Source: Sycon ciliatum
Taxonomy: Eukaryota > Porifera > Calcarea > Leucosolenida > Sycettidae
NCBI RefSeq assembly: GCF_964019385.1
Contig: NC_088655.1
Location: forward strand, 18,395,796 to 18,459,795
Length of the DNA stretch: 64,000 nt
Direction: 5' to 3'
In this document: in pieces, positions 1 through 28,400 of the stretch
Layout of the letters: every line of letters begins with the position of its first letter
Numbering within the stretch: position 1 is the stretch's first letter
Position numbers and translations under genes: made by a program
The notes under the pieces: model-generated
What the model was told of the DNA's origin: nothing
Database searches by the model: none
The model's input: the letters and a program-made list of their open reading frames with translations, nothing else

Positions 1-144
1 CACCAACCTCTTCTTCATAATCAGTTATTGGAAATTACATTCGTCAATAGCATGTTCATCAACACAAAAGACATAAAGAAAACCGTGGCCGTCAATCATT
101 TCGGTGGATAGACACGATTCGGCACGACCTGAAGGCAGCGGATC

Positions 145-236
145 TCTCATGACAAGCACGATCCCGGGTTCGAGTCCTGGTGGGTCTGGCAATTTTTTTC
201 TCTTTTCAGGCAGTTCACTTCCCCGACTGATGCTTT
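145..236 (+). repeat. tRNA-derived SINE fragment, copy 1 (3' half)
   Basis: This copy has a perfect RNA polymerase III B box (GGTTCGAGTCC) followed by a T-rich stretch and a tail. The same tail is shared with a second copy about 280 bp downstream. The A-box half is missing or too diverged to see. Sharing about 60 bp beyond the tRNA-like part argues for a SINE rather than a tRNA gene. Confidence 0.6.
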
Positions 237-424
237 GGATTTGAAGTTCTCCTAATCCTTTCAAAAAATTAATCACTTTCTTTCACTTCTGGTAGGGTCC
301 AGAAACTGACCGTGGTTGGTCCCCTGGGGGAGGGAAAAAGACCAAAGTGCCATCAGTATGTGTGGCACGTGTTGTTGGCTGCCTTTGGATTGAAAATCTT
401 GTCAGCGCCTTCTAGGTTCAGCCT

Positions 425-545
425 GGTCCCATAGCTCAGTAGTTAGAGCATGGCTCATGACAAGCAAGGTCCCGGGTTCGAGTCCTGGTGGGTCTGGCAA
501 TTTTTTCTCTTTTCAGACAGTTCATTTCCCCGACTGATCCTTTGA
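425..545 (+). repeat. tRNA-derived SINE, copy 2 (complete tRNA-like head)
   Basis: Positions 425-496 fold as a 72-nt tRNA-like cloverleaf. The acceptor arms are GGTCCCA and TGGGTCT, the A box is TAGCTCAGTAGTTAGAGC, and the T arm carries B box GGTTCGAGTCC. The anticodon loop (CATGACA) lacks the normal U33 and its stem has a mismatch, so a working tRNA is unlikely. The downstream T-rich tail matches the copy at 145-236, which supports a tRNA-derived SINE. Confidence 0.65.
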
Positions 546-679
546 ATTATTATTATTAATAGCAATTTATGTCCCTTCTTTTCTGATGTGTTAAAACTTT
601 TGGAGAAAAACTATATCCCTGGAGTGGTTTAATTCACAGCTGACTCTGTAATTTTCTACTTTGTCTTCCAAATATACAG

Positions 680-988
680 TCGCACCTGTTATCAACCCTC
701 CCATACCCAAGACCGTGTTGTCATTCGAAGGTTCATCCGTAATAGTACCATGTACATACACTGGTCATCCGAAACCAACGCCAAGCTGGTGTAGGTTGGA
801 TAACAATGGCGACTGCGTTAAGTCTGCGCCGAGCAGTAACTGTCCGGATTTCACGCCAATGGATGAAGGCCAGTTCATATATATCCTGGTCATATCAAAT
901 CTTCAAAGCTGTCACATTGGTGGCTACCAATGTTCTGTGAACAATACAGTAGATAAGGCCACAGGGCAGTTTCAACTGACCGTGCAAG
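680..988 (+). CDS. Adhesion GPCR exon 1: immunoglobulin-like domain
   Basis: This is a 103-codon exon of phase 1-1, the usual form for a mobile Ig domain. It lies between an acceptor ending ATACAG and the donor GGTACA. The protein shows a B-strand cysteine in VIVPCTY, the following tryptophan in PSWCRLD, and a Y-x-C motif (GGYQCSV) near the end, the standard I-set Ig fold signature. It also has extra cysteines in the middle (about residues 46-56) that may form a second disulfide. It is extracellular in the inferred receptor. Upstream exons with start codon and signal peptide were not found in positions 1-679. Confidence 0.75.
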
Positions 989-1246
989 GTACATATACTA
1001 AGTTAGCACTTCTTTTGTTGATTAATTTCCAAGTTGAACAATGCAAGTGATTAGCTTCTGTCCCACTTGCGATTCATGTTCGCCCATAGTAGAAAAAAAG
1101 ATTGCAACCATAATACATTTACAAAGCAGGGGCTGATACAGAAAACTCTTTACAACTGTGCTATTGATTGGCTGTGACATTTCCTTGCTTGATATCTGCA
1201 ATTAACGATCCCCTCCTCAGACAATTTCAATAACAGTTTATCATCC

Positions 1247-1601
1247 ATGAAGTTGATTGTTCCAACTAGGAACACACGCTTCTTGCCGAACTTGATACTT
1301 GACTGACTCACGACTGCCATCTGGAGCACACGAGAAGCGCGTCGCCCCTTCCACTCGGCAAACCTGCAAGAAAGCACCACTCCCTGCTCAATACACGGTG
1401 TTTCGGGGAATTCACCCCTCATCAGTTGTACTTGAGCTTCCCCGAAACACCGTGTATTGAGCAGGGAGTGGTGCTTTCTTGCAGGTTTGCCGAGTGGAAG
1501 GTGCGAAGTTCTCCTGATGTGCTCCGGATGGCAGTTTTGAGTCAGTCAAGTGTCAAGTTCGGCAAGAAGCGTGTGTTCCTAGTTGGAACAATCAACTTCA
1601 T
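1247..1601. repeat. Inverted duplication with short spacer, arms open in protein frame
   Basis: Arms 1247-1410 and 1438-1601 (164 bp each) are near-perfect reverse complements around a 27-bp spacer. Each arm, read outward from the spacer, is open and encodes a similar peptide containing PETPCIEQGVVLSCRFAEW and later FGKKRVFLVGTINF. The arms differ at roughly a dozen positions. Joining the + arm to the Ig exon in phase gives a stop, so it is not used as an exon in the chain proposed here. It could be a duplicated former exon or a piece of a repeat. Confidence 0.7.
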
Positions 1602-1671
1602 CACTATTACCGCCGAAGTCGCAACTTCTAAGTTCGTAGAGGTTGTCATCCATTTGTTTTATTTCCCGCAG

Positions 1672-1766
1672 GTGTGGCCCGTATTGGCTTGCAGGGCATT
1701 TTCACTTTGCCAAGTGGATATCTGGGTGGAACTGAGGACGAAATCAAGGGTCTTTTCAAACCACAG
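1672..1766 (+). CDS. Adhesion GPCR exon 2
   Basis: This 95-nt exon lies between acceptor TTTCCCGCAG and donor GTAGGG. It enters in phase 1, matching the end of the Ig exon, and leaves in phase 0. The protein contains ARIGLQGIFTLPSGYLGG and ends FKPQ. No family could be assigned with certainty. Exons 2-4 together look like a compact extracellular module, possibly SEA-like. Confidence 0.6.
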
Positions 1767-2175
1767 GTAGGGTATGTTTTGTACAGTGATCTACGAATCC
1801 ATGCTACACCTGGAAAACGACATTAGAAAAAGCCAATTTCATCTTGAAGCCAGTGACAAGCCATTGGTTGCAGTTTCTTTCGATTTTGCAGAACAGATGG
1901 AGCCAATAAATTATTGGTTACAGTAAAAACTCATGTTCGTGTATGAAAGCAAGAAAACCGTGACCATCAAGCTGAGCAGTGGAGTCCACCGACTAAAGCA
2001 AATTTGAAATTATTTATCCGATATGCACAATTTAGAACCAAAACTGCCGGAAGTACTGAGGCAGTACATGGAATGAAAATGAGTTCGCTTTCATCCACAT
2101 ACACACTTGGCTTACCATCTGAATTCAAAAAGCTTTTAAATCATTGTTGTCCTTTTTTTGTCTCTCTCCTCACAG

Positions 2176-2246
2176 ATTGTCGACTATATAATTCCGGGAA
2201 GACTCGTTAAAATAGTTCATTCCTCATATCAGGCTGTTGGACAGAG
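2176..2246 (+). CDS. Adhesion GPCR exon 3
   Basis: This 71-nt exon lies after a pyrimidine-rich acceptor (TCTCTCCTCACAG) and before donor GTATGT. It enters in phase 0, as exon 2 requires, and leaves in phase 2. The protein reads IVDYIIPGRLVKIVHSSYQ. Polypyrimidine tract, donor and matching phases are visible. The function is part of the unassigned module between Ig and HRM. Confidence 0.6.
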
Positions 2247-2525
2247 GTATGTGTAAATCTTACCGAAATGATTACATGTACTAGAACTTCCTGGATGCGG
2301 CGAGATTCGATTTGATTACGTTCATCATGTTCCCAGGGACTATTGCGTTGTCCTATGTTATCATAATTATCGAGATTATGACATTTTGACATATCGCCCT
2401 CCTCTCTATGAGTTGTTCTCCAAAACAGCAGTGTTATTCATTTAATCCTCTACAAAAGGTTATTTTGCAAGGAGAAGTACGGGAACGAGACTTGATAGAT
2501 CTTCCTGGTGGATATGTTTCTGCAG

Positions 2526-2698
2526 CTCTACTGAAATCACTGTACAGTGTGATATGGACGCTTCAGCTGGTTACATTGCAGAGATATCGGGCAACAGCAG
2601 TGAAGAAAACCTTAGAGCCAACTTTACATCCGCCCTGCAAAACTCAGCATCAACTTTACGCCTAGCGAAAGCATCTAATCTGAGTGTGTTTTCCTATG
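2526..2698 (+). CDS. Adhesion GPCR exon 4 (last exon before the 42-kb intron)
   Basis: The acceptor is GTTTCTGCAG and the donor GTAAGA. The exon enters in phase 2, giving a serine codon across the exon 3/4 junction, and leaves in phase 1. The protein begins STEITVQCDMDASAGY, contains several N-glycosylation sequons (NSS, NFT, NLS) and ends VFSY, consistent with an extracellular stalk. Its phase-1 end matches the next exon at 45114, so the whole retrotransposon nest lies in a single intron. Confidence 0.6.
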
Positions 2699-3043
2699 GT
2701 AAGAATATGGGGCTGGAAATCAGTCTGCGCAATAGTTGTTAGCCCTTCTTATTGGCACTAATCTTGTTTGCAGACCTATAACTCAAATACTTGGTGCCTG
2801 CATATCTTCATCATAGAGAATATGCTACACGGCAAATAATAAAGACAAAATCTAGTCGTCTAACAGAAGGCCGTTGCCATGGAAATAGTCGACCTCATCA
2901 AACTAACTGAACACGAACAAGTCGGAACGCCAGAAATCAACGTGATGTTAATGTAGAGGTTGCACTTCATCTGATAGGCATGAGTTGATAATTTTTACAA
3001 TTAAATTAGATAAAAATAGTGGTTGGGACTTGGGCAATGATTT

Positions 3044-4035
3044 TTGAGGAATGGGTTTGCTCCCAACCAAGGGTCAGTGTTGGGGCCTCTGCTATTCTCA
3101 CTGTATGTGAGACAAGTTCCTGGACTGTTCGAGCACGCACAGTCTCAGCAATACGCTGATGACATAGCCTTCTACCTCGCCTCTAAGTCAATTGACCAGC
3201 TCCAGCACAAACTAACAAGCGACTTGAACCTGCTACAGACATACCTGGAAAGTATTGGCCTGATCTTGAATCCCGTGAAAACGAAATTCATGGTGCTCCG
3301 GAGGAAGCCTCTTTCACTCGCCCCAGATCTGTTCATTGCATGCGGTTATGTAGATATTACCTCTTCCCCAACTGCTCGCTATCTCAGTCTGATTATTGAT
3401 GAGCACCTTACGTTTGAAGACCAGGTTGACCATGTTTGCACGTCTGTTTATAAGAAAGTAGGAGCGTTCCGGCGATGCCGCCATCCAGTAGATCATGACA
3501 CAAGCCGCATATTTTACTTATACCTAATAATATCCGCCATTGAGTATGCCAGGAACTCGTATCTGCCCTGTTTAACTTCATATCTGTATTCTCGCCTTGT
3601 TACACTAAGTCCCACTGGTATGAAGAAGGTCTTCGGCCTTTCTACCCCCACACCAACTGCTTCATTTTGCAGCATGCTAAATTATGCTCGCTGCAGTCTC
3701 GCCTCAACTTGCGACTTTTTGTCTTTGTGTTCCGATGTATCAACAAGCTGCCAAGTCCCCTGCTTTCCTCTATGTTCACTCTACAATCAGCTGCTACTTG
3801 TACAGATAGGCGCAATAGAGGACAATCCTTCTCGTCTATTTCTTTGCCTGCTGCTAAAATTAGATATGGCACGTTCTCTGTGTCTTTCCTTGGCGCTGAT
3901 CGGTAGAATTCTCTGCCTATGTTGTGTCGCCAAGCTGATCAACTATCCGCTTTCATTTAGCTCTGCAAAGAGCACTTATGGTTCCCTGTAAAAAGACGGC
4001 AACGTCTGTAGGGATTTCCCTAACAACAAAATAAA
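3044..4035 (+). pseudogene. 5'-truncated CR1/jockey-like LINE, reverse transcriptase C-terminal half
   Basis: The reading frame shows the RT motif B region (NQGSVLGPLLFSLY), the catalytic box QYADDIAFY and a thumb-like ARYLSLIIDEHLTFEDQV segment, as in CR1/jockey-type LINE reverse transcriptases. The frame breaks near 3655. The homologous C-terminus (CINKLPSPLLSSM, around 3740-3780) continues in another frame, so the copy is dead. No endonuclease or N-terminal RT motifs are present, so it is 5'-truncated. Its 3' end (AACAACAAAATAAATAC) runs directly into the first ACT array. It lies in host intron 4. Confidence 0.75.
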
Positions 4036-12131
<8,096 letters not shown>

Positions 12132-15100
12132 TAATTGTTACCCAGGGAGAGACGATAAATGTACAAACTTTGGTAATGTCAATCTGCAAGCCACAGCTGT
12201 TGTAGTCGGAGCTATAGGTTCTTTGCCGGACGCTCCGCCTGTTTGTGCCCCTGGTTGGGTACCCCGCAGCTCACGGGAGGGCTCACGGGAGGTGCCGGGC
12301 TCGGGCTCCGTGTCATCTGTCTCCGGTACCGTGTCATCTACATGTATTTCGCAATCTCGCACAATAGTGACTTGCAACTCCGCTGCTGCGTCATCGCCGA
12401 CTATTGATTCCGGGACACTGCCTCGGAAGTCATTGCGTGTGGAACTGCCTGTCCCTCCGCTCTTGAGAGAAAATGATAATAGCACCGGGTCCATTGTGTC
12501 CAGTATCTCGGAATGTGGGACCCCAAATGGACAATGTGTGCGTGTGGATATGACCCGGAATGGAGGCCAGGTGATTGGTGATTCTCTCCTTCGTGACAAT
12601 CCTCGTCCTGCGCCGGCTGCTGTGACTGCAACTGCTCCCCGCCCTGGAATCATTTCCGCTGGTCCGGTGGTGGGTGACGCTGCTGATGTATCCTCATCCA
12701 TATGGGGTAGAGGTCCTGAGTTAATTGATTGGATGCGCCAGTCATATCAGAAGGTGGTCACCTGGAGACGGAATCTGTTCATCGTGCCTTCTGGCTCAGT
12801 TGGTAAACAATTTGTTCAGCTAATAGCTGATTTCATTTCATCATTTGCTAGTAACAGTCCTACAAGTTGCGTCGCTTGGGAAGGCGTGGCAGTTGCTTGT
12901 CACGTTCTTCTTCAGCGCCCTGGTCGGGATAGCACGAGTCAGGACAACGTGTTGCACCTGCGGCGGCGCCTAGACAGCTGGTCGTCTGGTCATCTCTCTG
13001 AACTGCTCTCGGAAGGGAGATGTATACAGGCTCATATTCCGATTGGTAGCCATTCAGCTAGCGAGTCCGATGTTATGTCGGATACAGTGTTTGCGAATCT
13101 CGTTCACCGTGGCAACTTACATCGTGCCATGGCGGGTTTATCCCAGGGTGGTGGTGGTAGACCTCTCAAGCCAAATGAAATCGCAGTACCTTCCACTGGT
13201 GCGACGGTTCTGGATGTACTTCGCGATAAGCACCCGACTCCTGTGGAGCCACCTGAAACCGTTTTGTTGGAGAATGATGCAGCACCGGTCAATGACATAA
13301 TATTTGAAGGTATTTCAGCAGCAGACATTAAGAGGGTGGCTGGCAGTATGAAGGGATCCGGTGGTCCGTCTGGCCTGGACGTGCAGGCCTGGCAGCGTAT
13401 GCTCTCGGCCTTTAAAGGTGCTTCTTCAAATTTGGCTGCCGCTCTTGCTGCTGCTGCCAAGAGGATATGCACGACGGATATAGACCCTGCTTCTCTGTCG
13501 GCTTTTGTTGCGGCACGGCTCGTGGCATTGGACAAGAGACCAGGTGTGCGCCCGATTGCGGTGGGGGAAGTCGCTCGCCGGATCATCGCTAAGGCTGTGT
13601 TGCAGTGTATATCGTCTGATATCGCGACAGCCGTGATCCCTCATCAGCTGTGTGTTGGTGTGCCGGCGGCTTGTGAGGCGGCTGTGCGTGCCGTCCAGGA
13701 ACAATATCTCGCCGATGACACTGATGCAATCTTACTCATCGATGCATCTAATGCCTTTAACGCAATCAACAGGAAGGCCGCCTTGCATAATATCGCATGT
13801 GTGTGTCCACCGATGGAAAAAATTTGTCGTAATACATATGGTGCGGATATTCCACTATTTCTTCCTGGTGGCGTAGTATTGTACTCGCGCGAGGGAACTT
13901 GTCAGGGAGACCCTCTGGCCATGGCCATGTTTGCTCTTGCGGTGGCTCCTATGATTTGTAAACTCCGTGAACAGCACCCTGATGTGAACCAATGCTGGTA
14001 CGCGGATGATGGCGAGTCTGGTGGCAGATTGGCGGCCGTGCATTCGTTTTGGACATCAATCGAGGAGATTGGCCCGAAGTACGGATATTACCCTAATGCA
14101 GCCAAGACAGTTCTGCTGGTGAAACCCGCCCTGGAGTCAGAAGCCCGAGAGCTGTTCGACCCAACGGGTATACGTGTGCTGACCAATGGTGTTCGTTATC
14201 TTGGTGGGGCCATTGGTGAGGAGGAATTTGTACAGGAGAGTCTGTGTCGTCATGTTTCCGTATGGTGCAGGGAGGTCGGTACTCTCTCCACTCTGGCGGT
14301 AACCCAGCCACATGCTGCATATTCTGTTTTCTCCCGTGGATTGAGGTCGCGTTGGCGCTATCATATGTGCTCACATGGCTTGCCGGAGCCGGATGCTTTC
14401 GGCAGGCTAGATAATGTGATTGACAACAGTTTGATACCAGCAATCACTGGTCGGAAGAACATGTCCGCCATTGAGCGGAGTCTCATCGGCTTGCCTGTTA
14501 AGTCCGGTGGTCTCTCAATTCCTGCCATTGGGCCCCATGCAGTGCATCAGTGGACCTCCAGTATGGCCTCGGCACGGCCGGTGATTGATTTGCTTCGTCG
14601 CCCTGATGCTGACATTGCTCCGGCTGATTTGCAGGCGGAGGTAATAGCGTTGCGAAATGCCGAACGTCGGAGAATGGCTACTGCGGCTAAGGAGGCTCAG
14701 GTTGCTTTGCGTCCTGAGCTCAGCCCATGTCAGCGAGTGCTGTTGGAGATTGCTGCTGATGCTGGCGTGTCCAGTTGGCTAACGGCTGAGCCTCTGGCTG
14801 TGAACGGCTTTGCGCTAAATAAAGCATTTTTCCGGGATGGTCTCGCCCTGCGCTATGGCTGGGGTATTGATGGCCTCCCACCAACTTGTGTGTGTGGTAG
14901 AGACATGTCTGTCGACCATGCATTGACATGCCCTACAGGGGGCTACACAAGTCTGCGACACAATGAGCTTCGTGATGTGCTGGTGGAGGTGATGACTTCT
15001 GCCATCCCGGATGTTCAGACAGAGCCACCGCTTTTGCCGTTGGATGGTGAACAACTTCACGGCGCTACCGCTAATCGTGCTGCAGAGGCTCGATTGGATA

Positions 15101-15528
15101 TCCGTGCAAGGGGCTTTTGGTCGCCACAGCAAGATGCATTCTTTGATGTGAGGGTTACTCACCCCTCGGCGTCTTTGCTGTCGCGACAGGAAGTCCTTGC
15201 ACAGATTTCCCGGAATGAACATCAGAAGAAGCGGGCCTATCTTCAGCGTGTTGTCGATGTCGAGAGGGGGTCATTCACTCCGCTCGTATTCTCGACAAAC
15301 GGCGTATGTGGCACGGAGTGCTCTCGTGCATTGAAGAACATTGTTCAGCTGGTGGTTAACAAGCATAGTGACCTCCAGTACGCTGTTGTGATGGCACAGC
15401 TACGCTGCAAAATTGCATTTGTTTTGCTGAGGTGGTCAATCACGTGCCTCCGTGGTTGCAGAGCGTCTTACTTGAGGAAGAGAATAGGCCCATCTTTTCT
15501 CGACCAATGTCGCCTTCTGTCCATGTAA
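12132..15528 (+). CDS. Family-B REL retrotransposon polyprotein (start lost): RT + restriction-like endonuclease
   Basis: The frame is open for about 1,130 codons to TAA. It begins in the remnant of the Cys motif (NCYPGRDDKCTNFGN). A Ser/Pro-rich linker follows, then TWRRNLFIVPSG, the RT region (GGPSGLDVQAWQRM; RPIAVGEVARR; IDASNAFNAINR; REGTCQGDPLAMAMFALA; CWYADDGE at about 13996-14010), and a C-terminal part with CVCGRDMSVDHALTCPTGG, RHNELRD and ARLDIRARGFW...FFDVRVTHP. All catalytic motifs look intact. It is dead only through loss of its start and first zinc ligands, unless it is translated from an upstream ATG through the array. Confidence 0.85.
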
Positions 15529-15810
15529 CCGCCTTCGGTATTCATATGTTGGCCTATTTAACATTGGCATGCTCTGCGGATTTGTAGGCATGCTAGGCAA
15601 TTTAAATATTATCCTGCAAAGTATTTTGTAGGTGCTTGACTACTATACTACGTCATGTATTACAATTGGTACATGACTTAATAATAGCCGTTTGGCATGG
15701 TACAATAACCTTTTTTGTTTTATTTTTTATTTTTAATGGCTTTCTCTTCTTCCTCGGATGGTTTACAATTTGTATCACAATTATTTGTGGGTTCAGCAAT
15801 AAAGGATGTG
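12132..15810 (+). mobile_element. REL retrotransposon E4 (family B), slightly 5'-truncated
   Basis: The element begins inside the N-terminal Cys motif, so the first 30-40 codons and the 5' UTR are lost. It runs through RT and endonuclease to a 282-bp 3' UTR ending AATAAAGGATGTGA immediately before the ACT array. The AATAAA hexamer (15798-15803) sits 8 bp from the array. Confidence 0.9.
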
Positions 15811-16911
<1,101 letters not shown>

Positions 16912-17996
16912 TGGTCCGCCCAGTTAAAATTGGCGCTTATCTTCACACTTGTCTCAGGAAAGAAATACGAATATTTGAAGCAAGCCACGATCACAAAGCA
17001 CTATATACATGATTATTTACATGTCAGTAAGCAACTCAGTCGAAAATTCAAGCACGTTACACATCCTCCTCGCCACTATCGTCGCTGGAGGAAGAGCTCA
17101 AAATGTACGATCCGGACAGCTGCTGCACGGGTCGTTTCTTAGCTTGTTCCACTTCTCCTCGTCTCGAATCACGCTCAAAGGCAGTGCGTGCCTGTCACCT
17201 TCCCATCAGAAGCTGAGTGAGACTGCCCGCATGTTGACTGTAAGCAATGGTAAGTGTTATCCCCTTTAGTCGCAATAATGCGACTTTGTTTGAGACAAAA
17301 AGGCAACGCCATCTCAGTGTTCTTTTTTCAAATCGCCTCTTGCGCTTGTCGTACTTACTGATCAGCACCCATACCCACGCGAGCCGCTGGTGCTTGTACA
17401 TGCAGCGCAGTGATAGCTTCCGCTTGATGTAGCACCTGTGCGTACTGCACCTACAACGCCGTGCACCAGGCTTTTCGGCTAGTTTCCTGAAAAATCCTTT
17501 GCACGAGTGTTTCTCTCGGGACTTGGTGTTTCCTTTGATTAGCTCCTTTGCCCTGTCCTCTGTGAGCTTCAAAGTGTGTCCGCCGGATTGGTCTCACTTA
17601 CTGGAGACATCGACATGAGCTGCAGTTTCTTCGTCAGCGATTTGCTGGTGATAGCCCTTCACTAGGCGCTGTACTGTGCAAGCACTGAAATTCAAGCTCG
17701 CGAAGCGCTTTTTCAGCTTTTCTTTACCTCCCCGGGTAAACAATCCTTGCCATCAGACAGCTGGAAGTAGACAGAAACTGTATTCTCCAACGCTCTGAAA
17801 TGCGAACATCCTGACCTATTTTACGGACTCGAGCGGAGGTTGCAGTGTTTTCTTGCGCTGACGGAAGTGTTCGTCGGCGGCAGCTCCGTCAAAAAGACTC
17901 AAACGAACTGATCGCAACTTCTATGATGGTTTGTGCTGCCATGTCGTCGGATGCAATGGTCAATGGTCATGTTCGGATGGTGAATCGGTGGTTCCA
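16912..17996 (-). pseudogene. Non-REL segment between ACT arrays with coding-like minus-strand pieces
   Basis: This is the only inter-array segment that is not a REL element. On the - strand a reading frame ends at 17057 (TAA) with an acidic tail (SSSSSDDSGEEDV) preceded by a basic stretch. A further stretch around 17735-17602 reads KKRFASLNFSACTVQRLVKG and ends at a good splice donor (CCA|GTAAGT). A Lys/Arg/Cys-rich open stretch lies at 17572-17195. I do not recognise the family. It could be exons of a host gene or a decayed transposon. Frames are broken between the pieces. Confidence 0.3.
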
Positions 17997-25408
<7,412 letters not shown>

Positions 25409-28400
25409 GACACAATCTTTATTAGGAAACTTGAAATGGAGATGTGAAACACAAATACAGCCATGTAGATGGAGCAGCAATGCAATACAATGTCCAAAAA
25501 CTCAAGAATTCATTATCATGGGGCAATGTTGGGCAAATGTCTGTCAGGTACTATCACGCTCAGGCTGCCCGCAACCTGCACATCGTCGTGAAATTCATCC
25601 TGTTGCGGCGGTATGACGATCTTGAACCACGCAAACAGGTGACTGCCCATCGCATAAGGCAGACTGACAGCTTACAACGGAGCTGACCCATGATAACCGA
25701 TACGTGTAGGTCGACGTTCTTCTCAGCAATCAGGCATGCCAGTGTCTTCAGTGCCATTGAACATTCTCTGCCAATCATGCCCGAGGTAGAAAAAACTAGC
25801 GGTGTAAACGTACCTCTGTCAACTGCTGTCACCCGCTCTCCGTACTGGCGCTTCTTCATCCGTTCATGCGTTCGGAGCTGGCTGATGACTTTCTGACGCG
25901 ACAGCAAGCTTGCCTTTGGGTGTGTAACCCGGATGTCGAAAAAGGCATCTTGCTGTCTCGTCCAGAAGCCACAAGCCCGGATGTCCAGGCACCTGCCGAG
26001 CGGTTGGCTGTCCTCCCTTGGAGCCGCTCACCATCATATGGTAGTAGAGGCGGTTCTACCTCCACATCCCGGACCGCCTCACGCATCACGTCAGCCAACA
26101 AGTCCCGGATCTCATTGTGGCGTGCCATGGGGTAGCCCCCTGCCGGACACATCATCGCATGGTCTATTGTGTTTGCAGCACCACATACACAAGTCAGGGG
26201 GAGTCCGTCAGGCTGCAGGCCGTAGCGGATGCAGAACGCATCTCGGAAATCCGATTTGTTCAGCACCATCTGCATTTGGGACGATGGTTCCGCCGTTACC
26301 CAAGATGATACGCCCTTTTCCGCGGCATTCTCCACCAACAGCGCCTGTGTTGCTGTCAAATCCGGGCGCAATTCGCTAACGAGACCCGTGGCTTGGGCCG
26401 CTTTCTCTCTGCGAATACGCCCGGCCTCCTGCCGGCTGAGGGCTATTGCCTCGTTCAGCTGGTCTGTTTGAGTAGTTTCGTTGGTGCTGGTTGGATGTTC
26501 TGGTGGTCTTATGCAGGCCGCCACAGGAGCCACAATCTGTCTGGATGCAGAAAACTCTTTCTCGGCCTCCACCGAGGGCACAGGGATTGCCATGCCACCA
26601 AACCGCGCTGGTAGCGATAGCAACTTTCTCAGTGCCGACTCGTCCGAACACGAATGGCCGCTGAGCGCTGGCAGCAGCTTGTCCGTAATGGCGGCGTCGA
26701 GACGGGCCAGAAGATGCGCAGGGCAAGATAGGACGCGCAAGTGGTACCGCCACTTGGACACGAGGCCCTTTACAAACACCTCGTACGCAGCATGTGGCTG
26801 AGTGGTGGCCACCTCCGCCAGGCGATCAACCTGCAGCGTCCACTTGTCGATCAAATCTGTGATATACTCCTCACAGAAGACCGTTGTACCGAGTGCGCCG
26901 CCAAGATAACGAGCACCCTCGGTCACAACACGAATGCCCGTGTCCCTGAAAAGCTGGAGTGCCAGGGCCGAATGCTGCTCCTTGACAATTAGTGTTGTCT
27001 TGTTCGCGTTAGGGTAGTACCCATACCCAGGGCCATGCTCCAGAATCCCATCCCAGTACTGCCTTAGATTGAGGAGCTGTCCGCCACCAGCATCGCCATC
27101 AGCATACCATAGCTGCACCACGTCGGGGCAGCACTCTGACAGCTTGTCTATCAATGGCATCATGGCGACCGCGTATATCGCCATGGCGAGAGGATCACCT
27201 TGGCAGGTACCCTCCTGACTCCTTATCTCTCCACCACCCGACACAAACAGGCGGCATGGACTGCTGTAGGTGTTCTTGAACACCTGCCCCAGGGCAGGGC
27301 AGACGAGTGGCACGTTGTGTAGGGCTGCTGTGCGGTTCATAGCGTTGAAAGCGTTGGTGGCATCGACCAAGAGCACACCCTCCACCTCCGGCGAGACAAG
27401 CATGTCGGTCATCGTATGCACGGCAGCTTCACACCCAGACGGAACACCAACACAGAGTTGACGAGGGGCTGTGGCGTGCATGGCGTCATACTGAATTATC
27501 TTCATCACAGCTTTGCCTATTAGTCTCCGGAAAACCTCCCCAACAGCGATAGGGCGCACCCCCGGTTGCTTGTCCAGTGGGATGAGGCGGGCCGCAGTGA
27601 ACGAACTTAGCTCTTCTGGTGGGACTTCCTGGGTGCATAAGCGTTTTCCTGCTTCTGCCATTGCCGCACAGAGCTGGTCAGACGCTGCAGCGAAGCAGGT
27701 CAACATGCGTTTCCACGCATCAAAGTCCAGGCCCGATGGACCGGCCGCTCCGGACATTTGACGACTTATCTGCTTGATCAGCGCTCCTGTGAGCCTGGCA
27801 AAAAGGATCGGATCTTGAGGGGTAGCCGCGTCATGCCCCTGCAAGAGAGCGTCATCCGGAGGTACAGCAGGCTGGGGATGCTTATCAAGCAGAATGTCAC
27901 GTACTGTTGAACCTGGGCTGCCGCTGACAGTGTCGCTCATTGACAACACTCCACCCGAGCCACTGGAGCAAACCATCCGAATGGCTGACTGCGTTTTCCC
28001 AGAACATACGAGTTTTGAAAACAAGGTGTCGTCAATTTGGCCTGACTGGTCGACGTTCCGGGTATGGTGTGCCGGAAGATGCGCCTGGATGCATCGGCAT
28101 TCACGCAGCAGGGTGTTGATGTCTCCTGACTTCCAAACAGCAAGTCGACGCGTCAGGTGAGTTCCGTGTTCGGAGGAGGAGCCCTGTCCGTGCGGTTTCT
28201 GCAACAGGAGGTGGCACGCGACAGCTATTGATGTCCAGGCTCGTTCACGGTTGGGCGCCGCGTCGGAAAATATGCGAACCAGTCGTGCAATTTCCTCAAC
28301 AAATTGCTTCCCGGCCGCTCCGAAGGGAACAATAAACAAATTTCTCCTCCAAGTCACACACTCTTCATACGCCCCCTGCAGGCTGTCTGGTTGACCCTCA

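Noticed and set aside
425..496. Functional tRNA gene
   Set aside because: Anticodon loop lacks U33, the stem is mismatched, and a second partial copy shares the same non-tRNA tail, so a SINE fits better.
1426..1670. Extra Ig-like exon between exon 1 and exon 2
   Set aside because: Joining it in phase 1 gives a stop codon, and exon 1 already matches exon 2 in phase.
17931..17996. THAP-like cysteine pattern (CCHVVGCNG)
   Set aside because: Only a few residues match and the frame enters the array at once, so there is no supporting domain.
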